Source: Terriglobales bacterium (GTDB lineage Bacteria; Acidobacteriota; Terriglobia; Terriglobales; Acidobacteriaceae). Taken from it: DNA of 25,358 bases. Positions 1 through 8,510 of this stretch are shown here, piece after piece (position 1 is the stretch's first letter; each line of letters begins with the position of its first letter). Both the position numbers and the translations under genes were made by a program. The notes below the pieces were generated by a model. That model was given only the letters and a program-made list of their open reading frames with translations. It did no database searches and was not told the origin of the DNA. Location: contig JASHXK010000549.1 in assembly GCA_030043575.1 (NCBI GenBank), positions 1-25,358 on the forward strand. The letters are read 5' to 3'.

Positions 1-70
1 ACTTGATCGTGGTGGTATCGCCTGCAACCTCAACTTCGTAACGAAAGGGAACTGCGGATGTATCCGCCAT
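1..70 (-). CDS. N-terminal fragment of an unidentified protein (runs off the window)
   Basis: The complement of bases 70 to 1 reads ATG followed by 22 open codons starting MADTSAVPFRYEVEVAGD, and then leaves the window. A strong Shine-Dalgarno-like run, GGGGGAG, sits 3 bases before the ATG, which is what makes this start believable. The gene would follow the M61 peptidase on the same strand after a 69-base gap. The visible 23 residues look like the first beta strands of a small domain. A STAS-type domain is one possibility, but the fragment is too short to assign a function. Confidence 0.55.
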   Translation of the reverse strand, partial: MADTSAVPFRYEVEVAGDTTTIK

Positions 71-139
71 GAACTCCCCCAAGGGTGAATGGCTGACATT
101 CTAACGCCGGCTGCCGAATGTGCAAGGATAAGCCGGCCA

Positions 140-2098
140 CTACTTCGACGGCGCCAGCACTGCGTCCAGGCGATCTTCCGTTCCCTCCACTCTCTCCAGA
201 TGCGGATAGCGCGGCCCGCCGTGATAATCGAGACTAACGGTGATGAACTCGTCGCCCCGCTTGAGCAGCAGCTTAATCGGATCCGTCGTCTTCTCCGCGG
301 CAAGAATCGCTTCGCGCAAAACCATAACGGTATATTTCTGGTCATTGACGGCTTGCAGCTGCATGTCAGGCGTGATGCCGGCCTTAAAGGCAAGACTATC
401 CCACCACACATCGTCGATGTTGCCTTCTCCGTTGACCGAGAAACCCAGCGAAGTGGCGAAACTGGTTCCGCGAGTGGGATCCTGATGCTTCATCCAGTCG
501 GATTGAACATCGTTGTAGACGAGCTTATAGCCGCCCTGCGTGAAGCCGTTCTCCGGAACCTTGGGATCGACCTCGTACACCCGGTCGCGGAAGAATCCGC
601 CCCAATCGAACGGTTGCACCGTGTTCAGCGCGGTGATGAGATCGGTCAGGTTGTACGTCTTAGTGACGTAACTGCCATTGTCGATGCCGTAGAACAGCTT
701 GGCAAAATCATCGAGCGACTTCTTGCCGCCGCTAAGCTCGCGGATTTTCGTGTCAGCATCGAGCCAGATGAGGTCGGATTCAGGATAGTAGTCGTAGGAA
801 CGCTGCCAGCTCGGCCACGCTTCTTGCATGGCTCCGTGTGAGGAAATAATCGGCTGATTGGTGGTATCGACCAGGGAGCGCCAGGTGCGTCCGGGACTGA
901 TTTCAAAGTTGGCGGCGATCTGCGCCCAGACATCGCGAGCCTGATCGGCGGTGCGCATACCGGAGCGCGCCGCGAGCACGTTGCCCCAGTAATCGGTGAG
1001 ACCCTCGTACACCCATAGCAAATCGTTCTGCATGGGGACGTTGAAGTTGGGGGTCCAGAGATCCCAAGGCCGGCGGAACTTGCCATTCCATGAATGTGTG
1101 TACTCGTGGGGCAAAAGCCCGCGCGAGCCAACGTTGGCCGCCCAATCGGTGAAGTAATTGGCGCGCGAGCCATCTTCGCTGGACTGATGATGCTCCAATC
1201 CCTTGCCACTTACCACATCGCTGAGCGAAAACAGAAAGTCGTAGTGATCGTAGTGGTGAGAGGCAAACAGCTTCTGCGCCTCGATGGCGAGATTCTTGTG
1301 AAATTGAATCTGTTCGGGCGTAGCCTCGAGATCGGCAGGCTTGTCGGCGAAGAGATCCAGAAAGACCTGATTATCCGGACCGGTGGAGATATCGATGCGC
1401 TTGAAGTTGACGCCGGCGTAAAGCGGCGAATCGATCAGCGTATCCAGTGTGGTGTCTTTGAATTCGACAAGATTGCTGTCCTGCGACTTGGTTTCCAGCG
1501 CGCAGGCGAACTTCCAGCCCTCCGGCAGTCGAAGCGATGGAGAGAATGTGACGCGCCGCGAGAAATAGCCGGCTGGATAAACAAGCACGCTCTGCCACGT
1601 CACATTAGCGAACTTCGACGAGATGCGGCCCTGCTTCGGGTTAATCGGGCCCAGATACTGGAAGCTGGCCTCCAGAGAAGTCACGCCCTTGGGCACGTTG
1701 ACATGGAAGGCATACATGTCGACCTGGTCGCGTACCCAGTCGACGCGATTGCCATTGGCGGTTAGCAACAGGCCTGCCAGGTTCACCACAGGATTCGACG
1801 GCGAGTGGGTGCCGGGAATCCACTCGGGATAGAGCAATACCAGCTTGCCAGCCTTGACCGGAATGGTTTCCTGAACCTTGAAGATGCGATCGTTGACGTT
1901 CGTGGCATCGACCATGAGCGTAATCGTGCCGGGATACGGTGTGTCAGCCGGCGCGACAATCGGTGGAGGCAGTGGGGCTGGCTGCGGGCCGGCAGAATTC
2001 TGCGCATAGAGCGCAGGTATAAAGACCAGGGAAACAGCTGCAAGAATCGCCGGAAGCGAAGTGAAGCTGCCGCGGCGTGTGAAGAGGGAATATGTCAT
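140..2098 (-). CDS. Secreted M61-family (glycyl aminopeptidase-like) metallopeptidase with PDZ domain
   Basis: A 652-residue zinc peptidase of the M61 family, which cleaves N-terminal residues from peptides outside the cytoplasm. Residues 1-32 form a signal peptide ending ALYAQ. The N-terminal half is the beta-rich M61 domain. The zinc motif HEYTHSW lies at residues 331-337, and the third ligand is probably E365 in YEGLTDYWG, about 30 residues later as in the family. The GLEHHQSS segment near 299-306 is also an M61 hallmark. Residues about 555-635 form a C-terminal PDZ-like domain (LGFSVNGEGN followed by a KAGI segment), as in many bacterial M61 enzymes. The start is supported by GGAGAG seven bases before the ATG. 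It stands alone, with 148 bases separating it from the upstream hydrolase gene. Length and domain order are normal for the family; the substrate is unknown. Confidence 0.9.
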   Translation of the reverse strand: MTYSLFTRRGSFTSLPAILAAVSLVFIPALYAQNSAGPQPAPLPPPIVAPADTPYPGTITLMVDATNVNDRIFKVQETIPVKAGKLVLLYPEWIPGTHSPSNPVVNLAGLLLTANGNRVDWVRDQVDMYAFHVNVPKGVTSLEASFQYLGPINPKQGRISSKFANVTWQSVLVYPAGYFSRRVTFSPSLRLPEGWKFACALETKSQDSNLVEFKDTTLDTLIDSPLYAGVNFKRIDISTGPDNQVFLDLFADKPADLEATPEQIQFHKNLAIEAQKLFASHHYDHYDFLFSLSDVVSGKGLEHHQSSEDGSRANYFTDWAANVGSRGLLPHEYTHSWNGKFRRPWDLWTPNFNVPMQNDLLWVYEGLTDYWGNVLAARSGMRTADQARDVWAQIAANFEISPGRTWRSLVDTTNQPIISSHGAMQEAWPSWQRSYDYYPESDLIWLDADTKIRELSGGKKSLDDFAKLFYGIDNGSYVTKTYNLTDLITALNTVQPFDWGGFFRDRVYEVDPKVPENGFTQGGYKLVYNDVQSDWMKHQDPTRGTSFATSLGFSVNGEGNIDDVWWDSLAFKAGITPDMQLQAVNDQKYTVMVLREAILAAEKTTDPIKLLLKRGDEFITVSLDYHGGPRYPHLERVEGTEDRLDAVLAPSK

Positions 2099-2246
2099 CA
2101 GAAGGCTCTCCGAAACTCGAATAACAATGTATATCAGGGGAGGGCCATTATCGTCCTGGGTGGGATAAACCGCTGGGAAAATGCTGGAGACTGTTTAGCC
2201 TCTCAGTGGCTCGAGCGCCGCCGGCGTTTTCCCGCAGCATCTCCGT

Positions 2247-3719
2247 TCACTGGTCGGCCAGCAGGGCGCGAAATTGGGAATCTTGGCGGAGTTTGGCGAA
2301 GGCGGGTTCTTGATTGAGCCAGGCGGAGAATGCCGCAGGGTCTTTGGATTTCTCCTTCGCGTGCAATAGCGCTTCCAGAGCGCCTTTGCGGTCGCCGCTC
2401 AGCGCTCGCGCGGTTGCAAGGTCCTGCAGAGCCCCGGCGCTATCAGGATAAGCGTCGGTTGCTAGCTGATAATAGTCCTTCGCGAGCGCGAAGTTCTTGG
2501 CCACGAGGCTTTCGTCTCCGAATTCTCCCGCCGCAATAAAAACCCCAGCCAGCGCGCGACGATAGACGCGCACCTTGTCCTCTTTCTTTTCCGATGCTGA
2601 GCGCTGGCGCAGGTCGACGATCTGCTGTTCGACTTGATGAAAGATATCGGCGCCCTCGGGAGGGTTGGCGTGCGACGTGCCCATTTCGCTGTGTTGCTGC
2701 ACTGTGCCGATAGATGGCCCGTTTTGTGAAGGCGGCTGCGAAGAGCCGACTGCCTTGTCACGCAAGGCGAGCAAGCCGGAGTAGATTTCGCTCGTCAGCC
2801 GATTCTGCTCCTCGAACTCCTGCGCTTCGCGCTTGGCGCCTTCGCGCACTGCTTTTTGCTGCGCCAACGCTGTCGCGGATTGCTGGAGCGAGGCGCCGTC
2901 GGTTAATCCGTCGAAGGTGGCAGCGGCCTGGCGATATTCCCGCCAGGCTTCGTAGCTTTGGCCGGATTGTTCGAGAGTCTTGGCGCGAGCCACGGCCTCG
3001 CTTTCTTGTTGCGTGATAAAGCTCTCGTCGCGAGCCTCACGATTCTGCTTCATAGCGATCAATTGAAACCATGCGAGAGCTTCGTCGATGACGGTTGTCG
3101 GCGCCCACAGATGCGGTCCGTCGAAGTGACGCAGGAAGTGTGGGAAGCCCGCTTGCGCGAGCTTCTCGTCGAGATCGGATAATTCGGGATAATTGAAATC
3201 GTAGCTGCCGACAGCGGCGAAGATGGCAAAGGTGTTATCGCGCGACGGAGGATCGCCTCCAAAGCCGGCGCCGTCCAGAAGCACACCGGCAGCACATTTG
3301 CATCGCTGGGCCAGGACGGCGGCGACGCGAGCACCTCCGGAGAAGCCGGCGAAGTAAATACGGCGCTCGTCGATGGCAAGGCGCGCGTGGGTATCGTCCC
3401 ACATGGCCTGCGCGGCTTCGCCTTCAATCTTCCACGATCCATTCTTCGAGTCGTTGGAGCCGGCAACGATGTAGCCGTAGTGTTCTGCGGCATCCTTCAT
3501 CAGTTCGACTGGGATATTTCCCCGGCCATCCGGATCGAAGGCGTAGACGATTGGCCAGCGCTTGTCAGCGGAGTAGTGCGACGGAAGATAGAGCGCGTAG
3601 CTTTGGTCGGGCTGGGTAGTACAGACTTGATGGGCTACGATGACGCCGGGCTGAAGTTGTGCGGGCGGGCCTTGCGCGATGAGAGCCGACGCCACGATCC
3701 AGAGGCCGATTCGAAGCAC
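2247..3719 (-). CDS. Secreted alpha/beta-hydrolase (esterase/dienelactone hydrolase-like) with C-terminal TPR-like region
   Basis: A 490-residue protein. A short signal peptide (about residues 1-20, ending LIAQGPPA) indicates export. Residues about 38-220 form an alpha/beta-hydrolase fold: YALYLPSHY then WPIVYAFDPDG, a nucleophile elbow GFSGGA with Ser127, a likely acid around D174 (GSYDFNYPE) and a His at about 203 in DGPHLW. This resembles poly(3-hydroxybutyrate) depolymerase and feruloyl esterase-like hydrolases. The middle (about 230-390) is Ala/Gln/Glu-rich and probably helical or linker. The last 100 residues (LAKDYYQLATDAYPDS and following) look like tetratricopeptide helices. The first codon is GTG at 3719 with only a weak GAAG before it; a TATACT hexamer lies directly upstream, so a very short leader is possible. 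The substrate cannot be inferred; neighbours give no help. Confidence 0.8.
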   Translation of the reverse strand: MLRIGLWIVASALIAQGPPAQLQPGVIVAHQVCTTQPDQSYALYLPSHYSADKRWPIVYAFDPDGRGNIPVELMKDAAEHYGYIVAGSNDSKNGSWKIEGEAAQAMWDDTHARLAIDERRIYFAGFSGGARVAAVLAQRCKCAAGVLLDGAGFGGDPPSRDNTFAIFAAVGSYDFNYPELSDLDEKLAQAGFPHFLRHFDGPHLWAPTTVIDEALAWFQLIAMKQNREARDESFITQQESEAVARAKTLEQSGQSYEAWREYRQAAATFDGLTDGASLQQSATALAQQKAVREGAKREAQEFEEQNRLTSEIYSGLLALRDKAVGSSQPPSQNGPSIGTVQQHSEMGTSHANPPEGADIFHQVEQQIVDLRQRSASEKKEDKVRVYRRALAGVFIAAGEFGDESLVAKNFALAKDYYQLATDAYPDSAGALQDLATARALSGDRKGALEALLHAKEKSKDPAAFSAWLNQEPAFAKLRQDSQFRALLADQ

Positions 3720-3836
3720 ATCTTCAGTATAGAGCGAACCGGATAGATGCTGATGAAGGGTTGATGAGTCGAAGGCCTGACTGGATCGATTGCATTGGGG
3801 CGTGTTGTGTTCCCGCCCGCTCGTAAGGAGCTAGTG

Positions 3837-5192
3837 CTAACCACGTGCTCGGCGCAAACAGAGGTCGACTCCGTAAGCTAGAAATCCGGCGCCAATAAGC
3901 AGGATTCCGAACAGCAAACTGCTCATGCCGAGAATTCGTTCGTGGTCCCCGCGAACGATGGAGAAAACCAGCAGCAGGGTGGGGAAGACGCCGACAGCGA
4001 TCGCACCGAAGGTGCCGCCTGGAACCTTGAACGGGCGCGGTAACCCGGGTTCGGTGATACGCAATATGACGAGAGCCACGAACTCGAGAAACAGGCTCGC
4101 TCCATAGACGAGCACATCGATCGTTACCAAGCGTTCGAATCCCAGGCCGAGACACAACGCCCATCCGGTGGCGAGAACCATAATCGAAACCCAAGGCACG
4201 TTGCGCCGATTCACGCGGGCGAAGACCGCCGGCAGCATTCCGTCTTGCGCCATCGCAAACGGCAGTCGCGAATAGCTCATCACTAACGCATTGAACATGC
4301 CGAAGGCGCTCATCATGCCGCCGAGCACAAGCCCCACTTGCAACAGCGGTCCACCGAGGAGGCCAGCAATGTCCGCCCACGATCCTGTTTCCCACGCGGA
4401 TGGGCTAAGGTGGGTCAAAGCGACGGCGCCAACCGGCAGAATGTACGAAACCGCAACCAGAATCACCGCGGCAATCATGGCGCGGGGATAGGTCCGCTGC
4501 GGCTGGTCTACCTCGGCGGCGATGGTCGAAGCATTGTCCCAGCCCATGTAATTCCACATCGCAACCAGCAGACCGCCGATAAGATCAACCTGCGAAGTGC
4601 TTGGCCTGGTGACAGCGTGCGCCAGTACCCCATACTTGAATGGAGCCAGCATCACGATGATCGCAAATGGCGCAGAGAGCAGGCAGAAGAGCCAGAGCGA
4701 CGTAGTGGTCACCACGCGGATGCCCGCAATGTTCAATCCAGCGCAGACTGCCACTAAGGCTAGTCCAACAAGTACACCGCGATATCCTGAACCCAGCCAT
4801 GCAAAAAGCCGCGCGAGGTATAACACGAACAGGGTGGGATAGATGGCCATATCGAAGACGCTGGCCACCAATGACAGCCACGCCTCCTGAAACCCCCAGC
4901 AGTCGCCAAGCGCCCGCCGAACCCAGGCGTAGAAGCCACCCTCCTTGGGCAAGGCGCTCGACAGCTCGCCGATCATAAAGGCTGTCGGCAGACTCCAGAG
5001 GAGCGGAGTCAGCAGCAGGATGAGAAGCGCGCCGCCGTATCCCGCACCATGTACGATGTCTTCGGTGCCGTAGGTGCCACCCGACACCATAAAGAATGTT
5101 GCAATGACCAGCGGCCAGAATGTGAGCCTGGCGGACCGCCTTCCAACGGCCACGGCCGTATCGTTTGCCTGAGATGTGGAAAGGTCGGCCAC
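3837..5192 (-). CDS. APC-superfamily amino acid/polyamine permease
   Basis: An inner-membrane secondary transporter of the amino acid-polyamine-organocation superfamily. From GTG at 5192 it is 451 residues long, typical for this family, with about 12 hydrophobic segments. The first (PLVIATFFMVSGGTYGTED) carries the small-residue break expected in TM1, and PKEGGFYAWVRRALG matches the conserved APC stretch after TM2. The open frame continues upstream to an ATG at 5447, but that would overlap the start of the divergent gene at 5384 and add about 85 non-hydrophobic residues. A good promoter candidate at 5227-5255 lies inside that extension and supports the GTG start. An ATG at 5366 is the other alternative. 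The substrate is not determinable; the QPQRTYPRAM loop resembles basic/neutral amino acid transporters. Confidence 0.85.
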   Translation of the reverse strand: MADLSTSQANDTAVAVGRRSARLTFWPLVIATFFMVSGGTYGTEDIVHGAGYGGALLILLLTPLLWSLPTAFMIGELSSALPKEGGFYAWVRRALGDCWGFQEAWLSLVASVFDMAIYPTLFVLYLARLFAWLGSGYRGVLVGLALVAVCAGLNIAGIRVVTTTSLWLFCLLSAPFAIIVMLAPFKYGVLAHAVTRPSTSQVDLIGGLLVAMWNYMGWDNASTIAAEVDQPQRTYPRAMIAAVILVAVSYILPVGAVALTHLSPSAWETGSWADIAGLLGGPLLQVGLVLGGMMSAFGMFNALVMSYSRLPFAMAQDGMLPAVFARVNRRNVPWVSIMVLATGWALCLGLGFERLVTIDVLVYGASLFLEFVALVILRITEPGLPRPFKVPGGTFGAIAVGVFPTLLLVFSIVRGDHERILGMSSLLFGILLIGAGFLAYGVDLCLRRARG

Positions 5193-5226
5193 GAAATCTC
5201 TAAGAGAATCTCCTGGTTTGCGTCCG

Positions 5227-5255
5227 AGAATAAATAGGTCTCCGCTCGCGGTCAA
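5227..5255 (-). promoter_or_regulatory. Candidate sigma70-type promoter of the permease gene
   Basis: On the minus strand TTGACC (5250-5255) is followed after exactly 17 bases by TATTCT (5227-5232), matching 5 of 6 and 4 of 6 consensus positions. Transcription would begin near 5220, leaving a leader of about 28 bases before GTG at 5192. This is a pattern match only. Confidence 0.4.
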
Positions 5256-5313
5256 AGGCGTCGCTATAACCAGGTTCACAAAGTTTTGACGAAACCGTGA
5301 CAAGGAGCAGGCC

Positions 5314-5342
5314 TTGTCTATTCTAGGATTAGCGAGTAAATC
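5314..5342 (+). promoter_or_regulatory. Weak candidate promoter of the 5384 gene
   Basis: TTGTCT (5314-5319), a 17-base spacer and TAAATC (5337-5342) lie about 40 bases before the start of the secreted propeller-like protein. The -10 match is poor. The site is listed because it is the best-spaced pair in the divergent intergenic stretch. Confidence 0.22.
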
Positions 5343-5383
5343 CCGCGCAACGCGGACACACTTCATACTCGGAGATATCGAAG

Positions 5384-6598
5384 ATGCGCCACCCCTGGAA
5401 TGGGTCGACTGCCACGCGGCCTTCTGTCCATAGCTGCTCGCTTTCATTCTGTTTGACTGTACTGGTTATCTGCAGCGCTGCAGCGTTCGGGCAGACCAAC
5501 GAATTCCAGGCCAATCCTCCGACTGGGCCAACCGGGGTCGTAGTTCACAGCCAGTTTGGCGGACAAATCTTCGGTTTTGATATCGATCAGAACGGCACCG
5601 AAGGCCTGCTGGCCGAAGCCAAGACGCTGAACAACGGGAACGTGTTGGCCGCCGTGGAAACCTTTGACCAGGCGAGCGGCCATATCCTCGACGTGGTGCA
5701 GCTGGCGCAGCCCTCGAACACACAGGATGATTTCATAACAATGGGCGTGGTTGGAAACAGTGTCGGGCTATTCGAGCACGAGCATGTATCACACGGGAGT
5801 GTCAGCCTGCGCACCTTCGGTACCCTGAATCCACTCTCGCTCAACCGCGTAAACGGCGTCTGGACGCCGCCGATCGGAGCGCAGCACATCATCATGCCCG
5901 ACGGCGTGAGCCACAGCCAGGGCGTTCCCAACGTCGCCGTCTTCGCCTATGACAACAGTGATCAGTTCATTCCCTGGGTATTCAGCTCCAACGTTGCCAA
6001 CAACACTTTCGGTCCGATCGTCATGATCACGGACTCCACCAATTTTGGCAGTGTGCCTCCTCCGATTGCGTACGACAGCGCCAACAATACCGCACTCCTG
6101 GGAGGAGGCATAGGTTGTTTCGGCTGCTTGCCTGTCTTCGGCGTGGTTAATCTCACGGCGGGAACCTTCACGGAGTTTACTGGCATCGGATTTGGCTTTG
6201 TGAACGGGCTCGCCATCGATTCTGGCGACGGCATCGCCTGCAGTACGACCGAGGACGACGCCGGCGTGGAATTTTACAATCTCAGCGCCCAAACAGGTTT
6301 CGAGATTACCCTGCCGGGATCAGGCGGACAGCAGTTCTACAGCGGCGCTGATGTGGAGTTCGATCCCATCAACAAATTGTTTCTGATCGCTCAGCCCAAC
6401 TCCAGCTCGGCACCCTCCGGCAGCACGATTTATGTTTACGATATACACGGGAACCTGCAGGAAACCATGAACGGATTCAGCTTTTCCAATGCCTTTAACG
6501 TGGTTCCCACATACATTGCGCTACATCCCACCCAGCGATCCGGGTACGTGAACGGTCCTGACTCCGGCGTTACCGAGCTGCAAGCATTTACCTACTGA
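5384..6598 (+). CDS. Secreted beta-propeller-like hypothetical protein
   Basis: A 404-residue exported protein. A signal peptide covers about residues 1-37: a hydrophobic core SFCLTVLVICSAAAFG followed by Q. The mature part is rich in Gly, Asn, Thr and Phe, with short repeated blade-like units such as PPIAYDSANNTALLGG, GLAIDSGDGIACS, DVEFDPINKLFLIAQP and YIALHPTQRSGYV. This is the pattern of NHL/YncE/lactonase-like beta-propellers. No catalytic residues are recognisable; two cysteines in IGCFGCLP may pair. The ATG at 5384 has GGAG eight bases upstream, a good ribosome binding site. It is monocistronic and divergent from the permease. Its function is unknown; ligand binding or a structural role outside the cell is only a guess. 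Confidence 0.75.
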   Translation: MRHPWNGSTATRPSVHSCSLSFCLTVLVICSAAAFGQTNEFQANPPTGPTGVVVHSQFGGQIFGFDIDQNGTEGLLAEAKTLNNGNVLAAVETFDQASGHILDVVQLAQPSNTQDDFITMGVVGNSVGLFEHEHVSHGSVSLRTFGTLNPLSLNRVNGVWTPPIGAQHIIMPDGVSHSQGVPNVAVFAYDNSDQFIPWVFSSNVANNTFGPIVMITDSTNFGSVPPPIAYDSANNTALLGGGIGCFGCLPVFGVVNLTAGTFTEFTGIGFGFVNGLAIDSGDGIACSTTEDDAGVEFYNLSAQTGFEITLPGSGGQQFYSGADVEFDPINKLFLIAQPNSSSAPSGSTIYVYDIHGNLQETMNGFSFSNAFNVVPTYIALHPTQRSGYVNGPDSGVTELQAFTY

Positions 6599-6601
6599 CG
6601 A

Positions 6602-6621
6602 GCTGCAGTTGGTTATGCAGC
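6602..6621 (+). terminator. Small hairpin just after the propeller-like gene
   Basis: GCTGCA (6602-6607) and TGCAGC (6616-6621) can form a 6-bp stem with an 8-base loop starting 4 bases after the stop codon. No U-run follows, so this is at best a weak or factor-assisted terminator. Confidence 0.25.
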
Positions 6622-6710
6622 GAGGCGCAGGATTGTCTGTCTGACCGCGCTATTGCCTTTGCTCTTGGGATGCTGGATTTGCGTGGCCAAAACAATTACA
6701 ACTTCTATGG

Positions 6711-8504
6711 ATGCATGCCCCCTGGTTCCTCAACTCCGCCAGCGCGGCTCCTCAACTGCGCATCGGTATTCTGCTCGATCGTCCCACGCTGCCGGCTTAC
6801 CTGGCGGAGGCCCTGGAACACGTTGCCAACAGCAATTTTGCTCGCCTGGAGTTGGCGATCTTCAACCCGCAAGCGGCGCGACCTCCCAACGTGTCCAGCG
6901 CGGGACACGGGCTCTTCACGCGCTACGTTGCCCGGGATGCCAAACGGATTTCCGAAACTCCCGATCCGCTGGCGGAGGTCGATTGCTCGCACTGCTTTAA
7001 ACACGTCGCATCTCTCTCGGTCACGCCGATCGCCGACCTCGATTCGCAGCGCTTCCCAGATGACGACGTCGCTCACATTCGCGAGAAGAACCTCGATGTG
7101 TTGATAAAGTTGGGCTTTGAGAATCTTCGCGGTGACATTCTGAACGCTGCACGATACGGCGTTTGGGCCTATCATCACGGCGATCCCGACCGCTATCGCG
7201 GCGGTCCGCCATACTTCTGGGAGGTTTACGAGAATAATCTCCTGACATGCACTGCTCTGGAACGGCTGGCAGACGATCCGAACGACAATCAAATCCTCTA
7301 CAAAGGCGTGTTTGCGACGCTTCAGGGAAGCTCTTGGGCGCGCAATCGCGTGCAGCCCTATTGGGGCTCGACTACCTTTCTCATTCAGAAATTGCGCCAG
7401 CTGCACGAGTGCGGTTGGGAGAGCGTCGAGGCTGAAATTCTGAAGCCCTCTTCAACTCGCCTGGGCAAGACCTATTCGCTTCCCACTGATCTCGAGATGC
7501 TGCCTTGGCTCAGCAGAGTATTTCTTCGCACCGGCGCTAACCGCGTGCGGCATTCAATCGTGGGCGAAGAGCTGCCGCACTGGATGCTGGGCGTGAAGAC
7601 TAAGGAAACTCTCAAGCCCTGCCTGGAAGGGGACGGCCTTCAAGCCGTCCGTAGAATGCACCCGTCCGGAGCGGCTTTAGCCGCTGAGGAACTTCGTCCG
7701 CGTCTTGCTAGCAATTTTGCGCACACTCACACCCCGCTGAACTTGCGCGACTTCCGTTGGATCCGATCGCCGCGCGGCCACTTTTACGCCGATCCCTTCG
7801 TCATCGAGCACGAGAGCAAGCCGTGGGTTTTTTTTGAGGACCTCCCGTACAGTACAGACAAGGGAATCATCGTCTGCGCCGAAATCAACCCTGACGGCAA
7901 TCTGTCGCCGGCCATCCCTGTCCTCGAACTGCCCTACCATCTCTCCTATCCGTGTATCTTTCGCGAGAGCGGAGAGCTCTACATGGTTCCCGAGAGCGTG
8001 GCTGATGGGACGGTACAGCTTTATCGCTGCGAACGTTTCCCGGACGGTTGGAAACAGGTGAAGGTTCTATTGCGAGCGCCCGCGGTGGACACAACGGTGT
8101 GGATCGAAGGCGGTCTCTATTGGTTCTTCGTGACTTTGCAGGAGCCGCGTGGTGGCGGCCTGCAGCTTTGGCTCTTCTACTCGCGCTCGCTGGCGGGGGA
8201 ACTGATTCACCATCCGCGAAGTCCCATCTCGACCGACATCCGATACAGTCGCGGAGCGGGCGCGATCTTCCGCGAGGATGGCAAGCTAATTCGCCCGTCG
8301 CAGGATTGCAGCGGCAGCTATGGGCGCCTTATCGTGTTCAATGAAATTACGAAGCTGAATGAGCACGAGTATGCCGAACGTCCCGGCGCAGTAATCGATA
8401 CGCACAGCGTTCCAAACATGATCGGCACCCACTCCTACGGCCGCGTGGGGGATGTTGTGGTGATTGATGGCTGTATGCCGCTGCCGGCGAAACAGGTTCG
8501 GTAA
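6711..8504 (+). CDS. Formyltransferase-like / GINT1_N-like (five-bladed propeller) fusion protein
   Basis: A 597-residue two-domain protein. Residues about 16-210 resemble the formyltransferase fold: RIGILLDRPTLPAYLAEAL at the start, then GVWAYHHGDPDRYRGGPPYF at 150-169. This matches the His-containing signature of methionyl-tRNA and sugar-N-formyltransferases, followed by ALERL and a DNQILYKG segment. Residues about 345-590 (FRWIRSPRGHFYADPFV, VFFEDL, YPCIFRESGELYMVPES, GGLYWFFVTL, GAGAIFREDGKLIRPSQD) match the GINT1_N domain found ahead of glycosyltransferases such as glucosamine inositolphosphorylceramide transferase, a GH43-like five-bladed propeller. A palindromic repeat is translated in frame at residues 306-326, between the two domains. 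No clear ribosome binding site precedes the ATG at 6711, but the formyltransferase domain begins only 15 residues later. It converges on the carbamoyltransferase gene with a 6-base gap. A role in modifying an amino-sugar glycan is an inference. Confidence 0.75.
   Translation: MHAPWFLNSASAAPQLRIGILLDRPTLPAYLAEALEHVANSNFARLELAIFNPQAARPPNVSSAGHGLFTRYVARDAKRISETPDPLAEVDCSHCFKHVASLSVTPIADLDSQRFPDDDVAHIREKNLDVLIKLGFENLRGDILNAARYGVWAYHHGDPDRYRGGPPYFWEVYENNLLTCTALERLADDPNDNQILYKGVFATLQGSSWARNRVQPYWGSTTFLIQKLRQLHECGWESVEAEILKPSSTRLGKTYSLPTDLEMLPWLSRVFLRTGANRVRHSIVGEELPHWMLGVKTKETLKPCLEGDGLQAVRRMHPSGAALAAEELRPRLASNFAHTHTPLNLRDFRWIRSPRGHFYADPFVIEHESKPWVFFEDLPYSTDKGIIVCAEINPDGNLSPAIPVLELPYHLSYPCIFRESGELYMVPESVADGTVQLYRCERFPDGWKQVKVLLRAPAVDTTVWIEGGLYWFFVTLQEPRGGGLQLWLFYSRSLAGELIHHPRSPISTDIRYSRGAGAIFREDGKLIRPSQDCSGSYGRLIVFNEITKLNEHEYAERPGAVIDTHSVPNMIGTHSYGRVGDVVVIDGCMPLPAKQVR
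7629..7686. repeat. Two-hairpin palindromic repeat inside a coding sequence (copy 1)
   Basis: Two adjacent inverted repeats: GGACGGC (7631-7637) with GCCGTCC (7644-7650), and AGCGGCT (7670-7676) with AGCCGCT (7679-7685), separated by about 19 bases. The same two-hairpin layout with closely similar arms occurs at 20203-20257 in a non-coding gap, which marks it as a dispersed REP-like element. Here it keeps the reading frame and falls between two protein domains. Confidence 0.65.
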
Positions 8505-8510
8505 TTGGTT

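Noticed and set aside
89..841. 250-codon plus-strand open frame
   Set aside because: It lies wholly antisense to the M61 peptidase, whose zinc motif, signal peptide and ribosome binding site are clear. The encoded protein shows no domain pattern.
5193..5447. N-terminal extension of the permease to an ATG at 5447
   Set aside because: It would overlap the well-supported divergent start at 5384, adds a polar stretch unusual for APC transporters, and contains the best promoter candidate.
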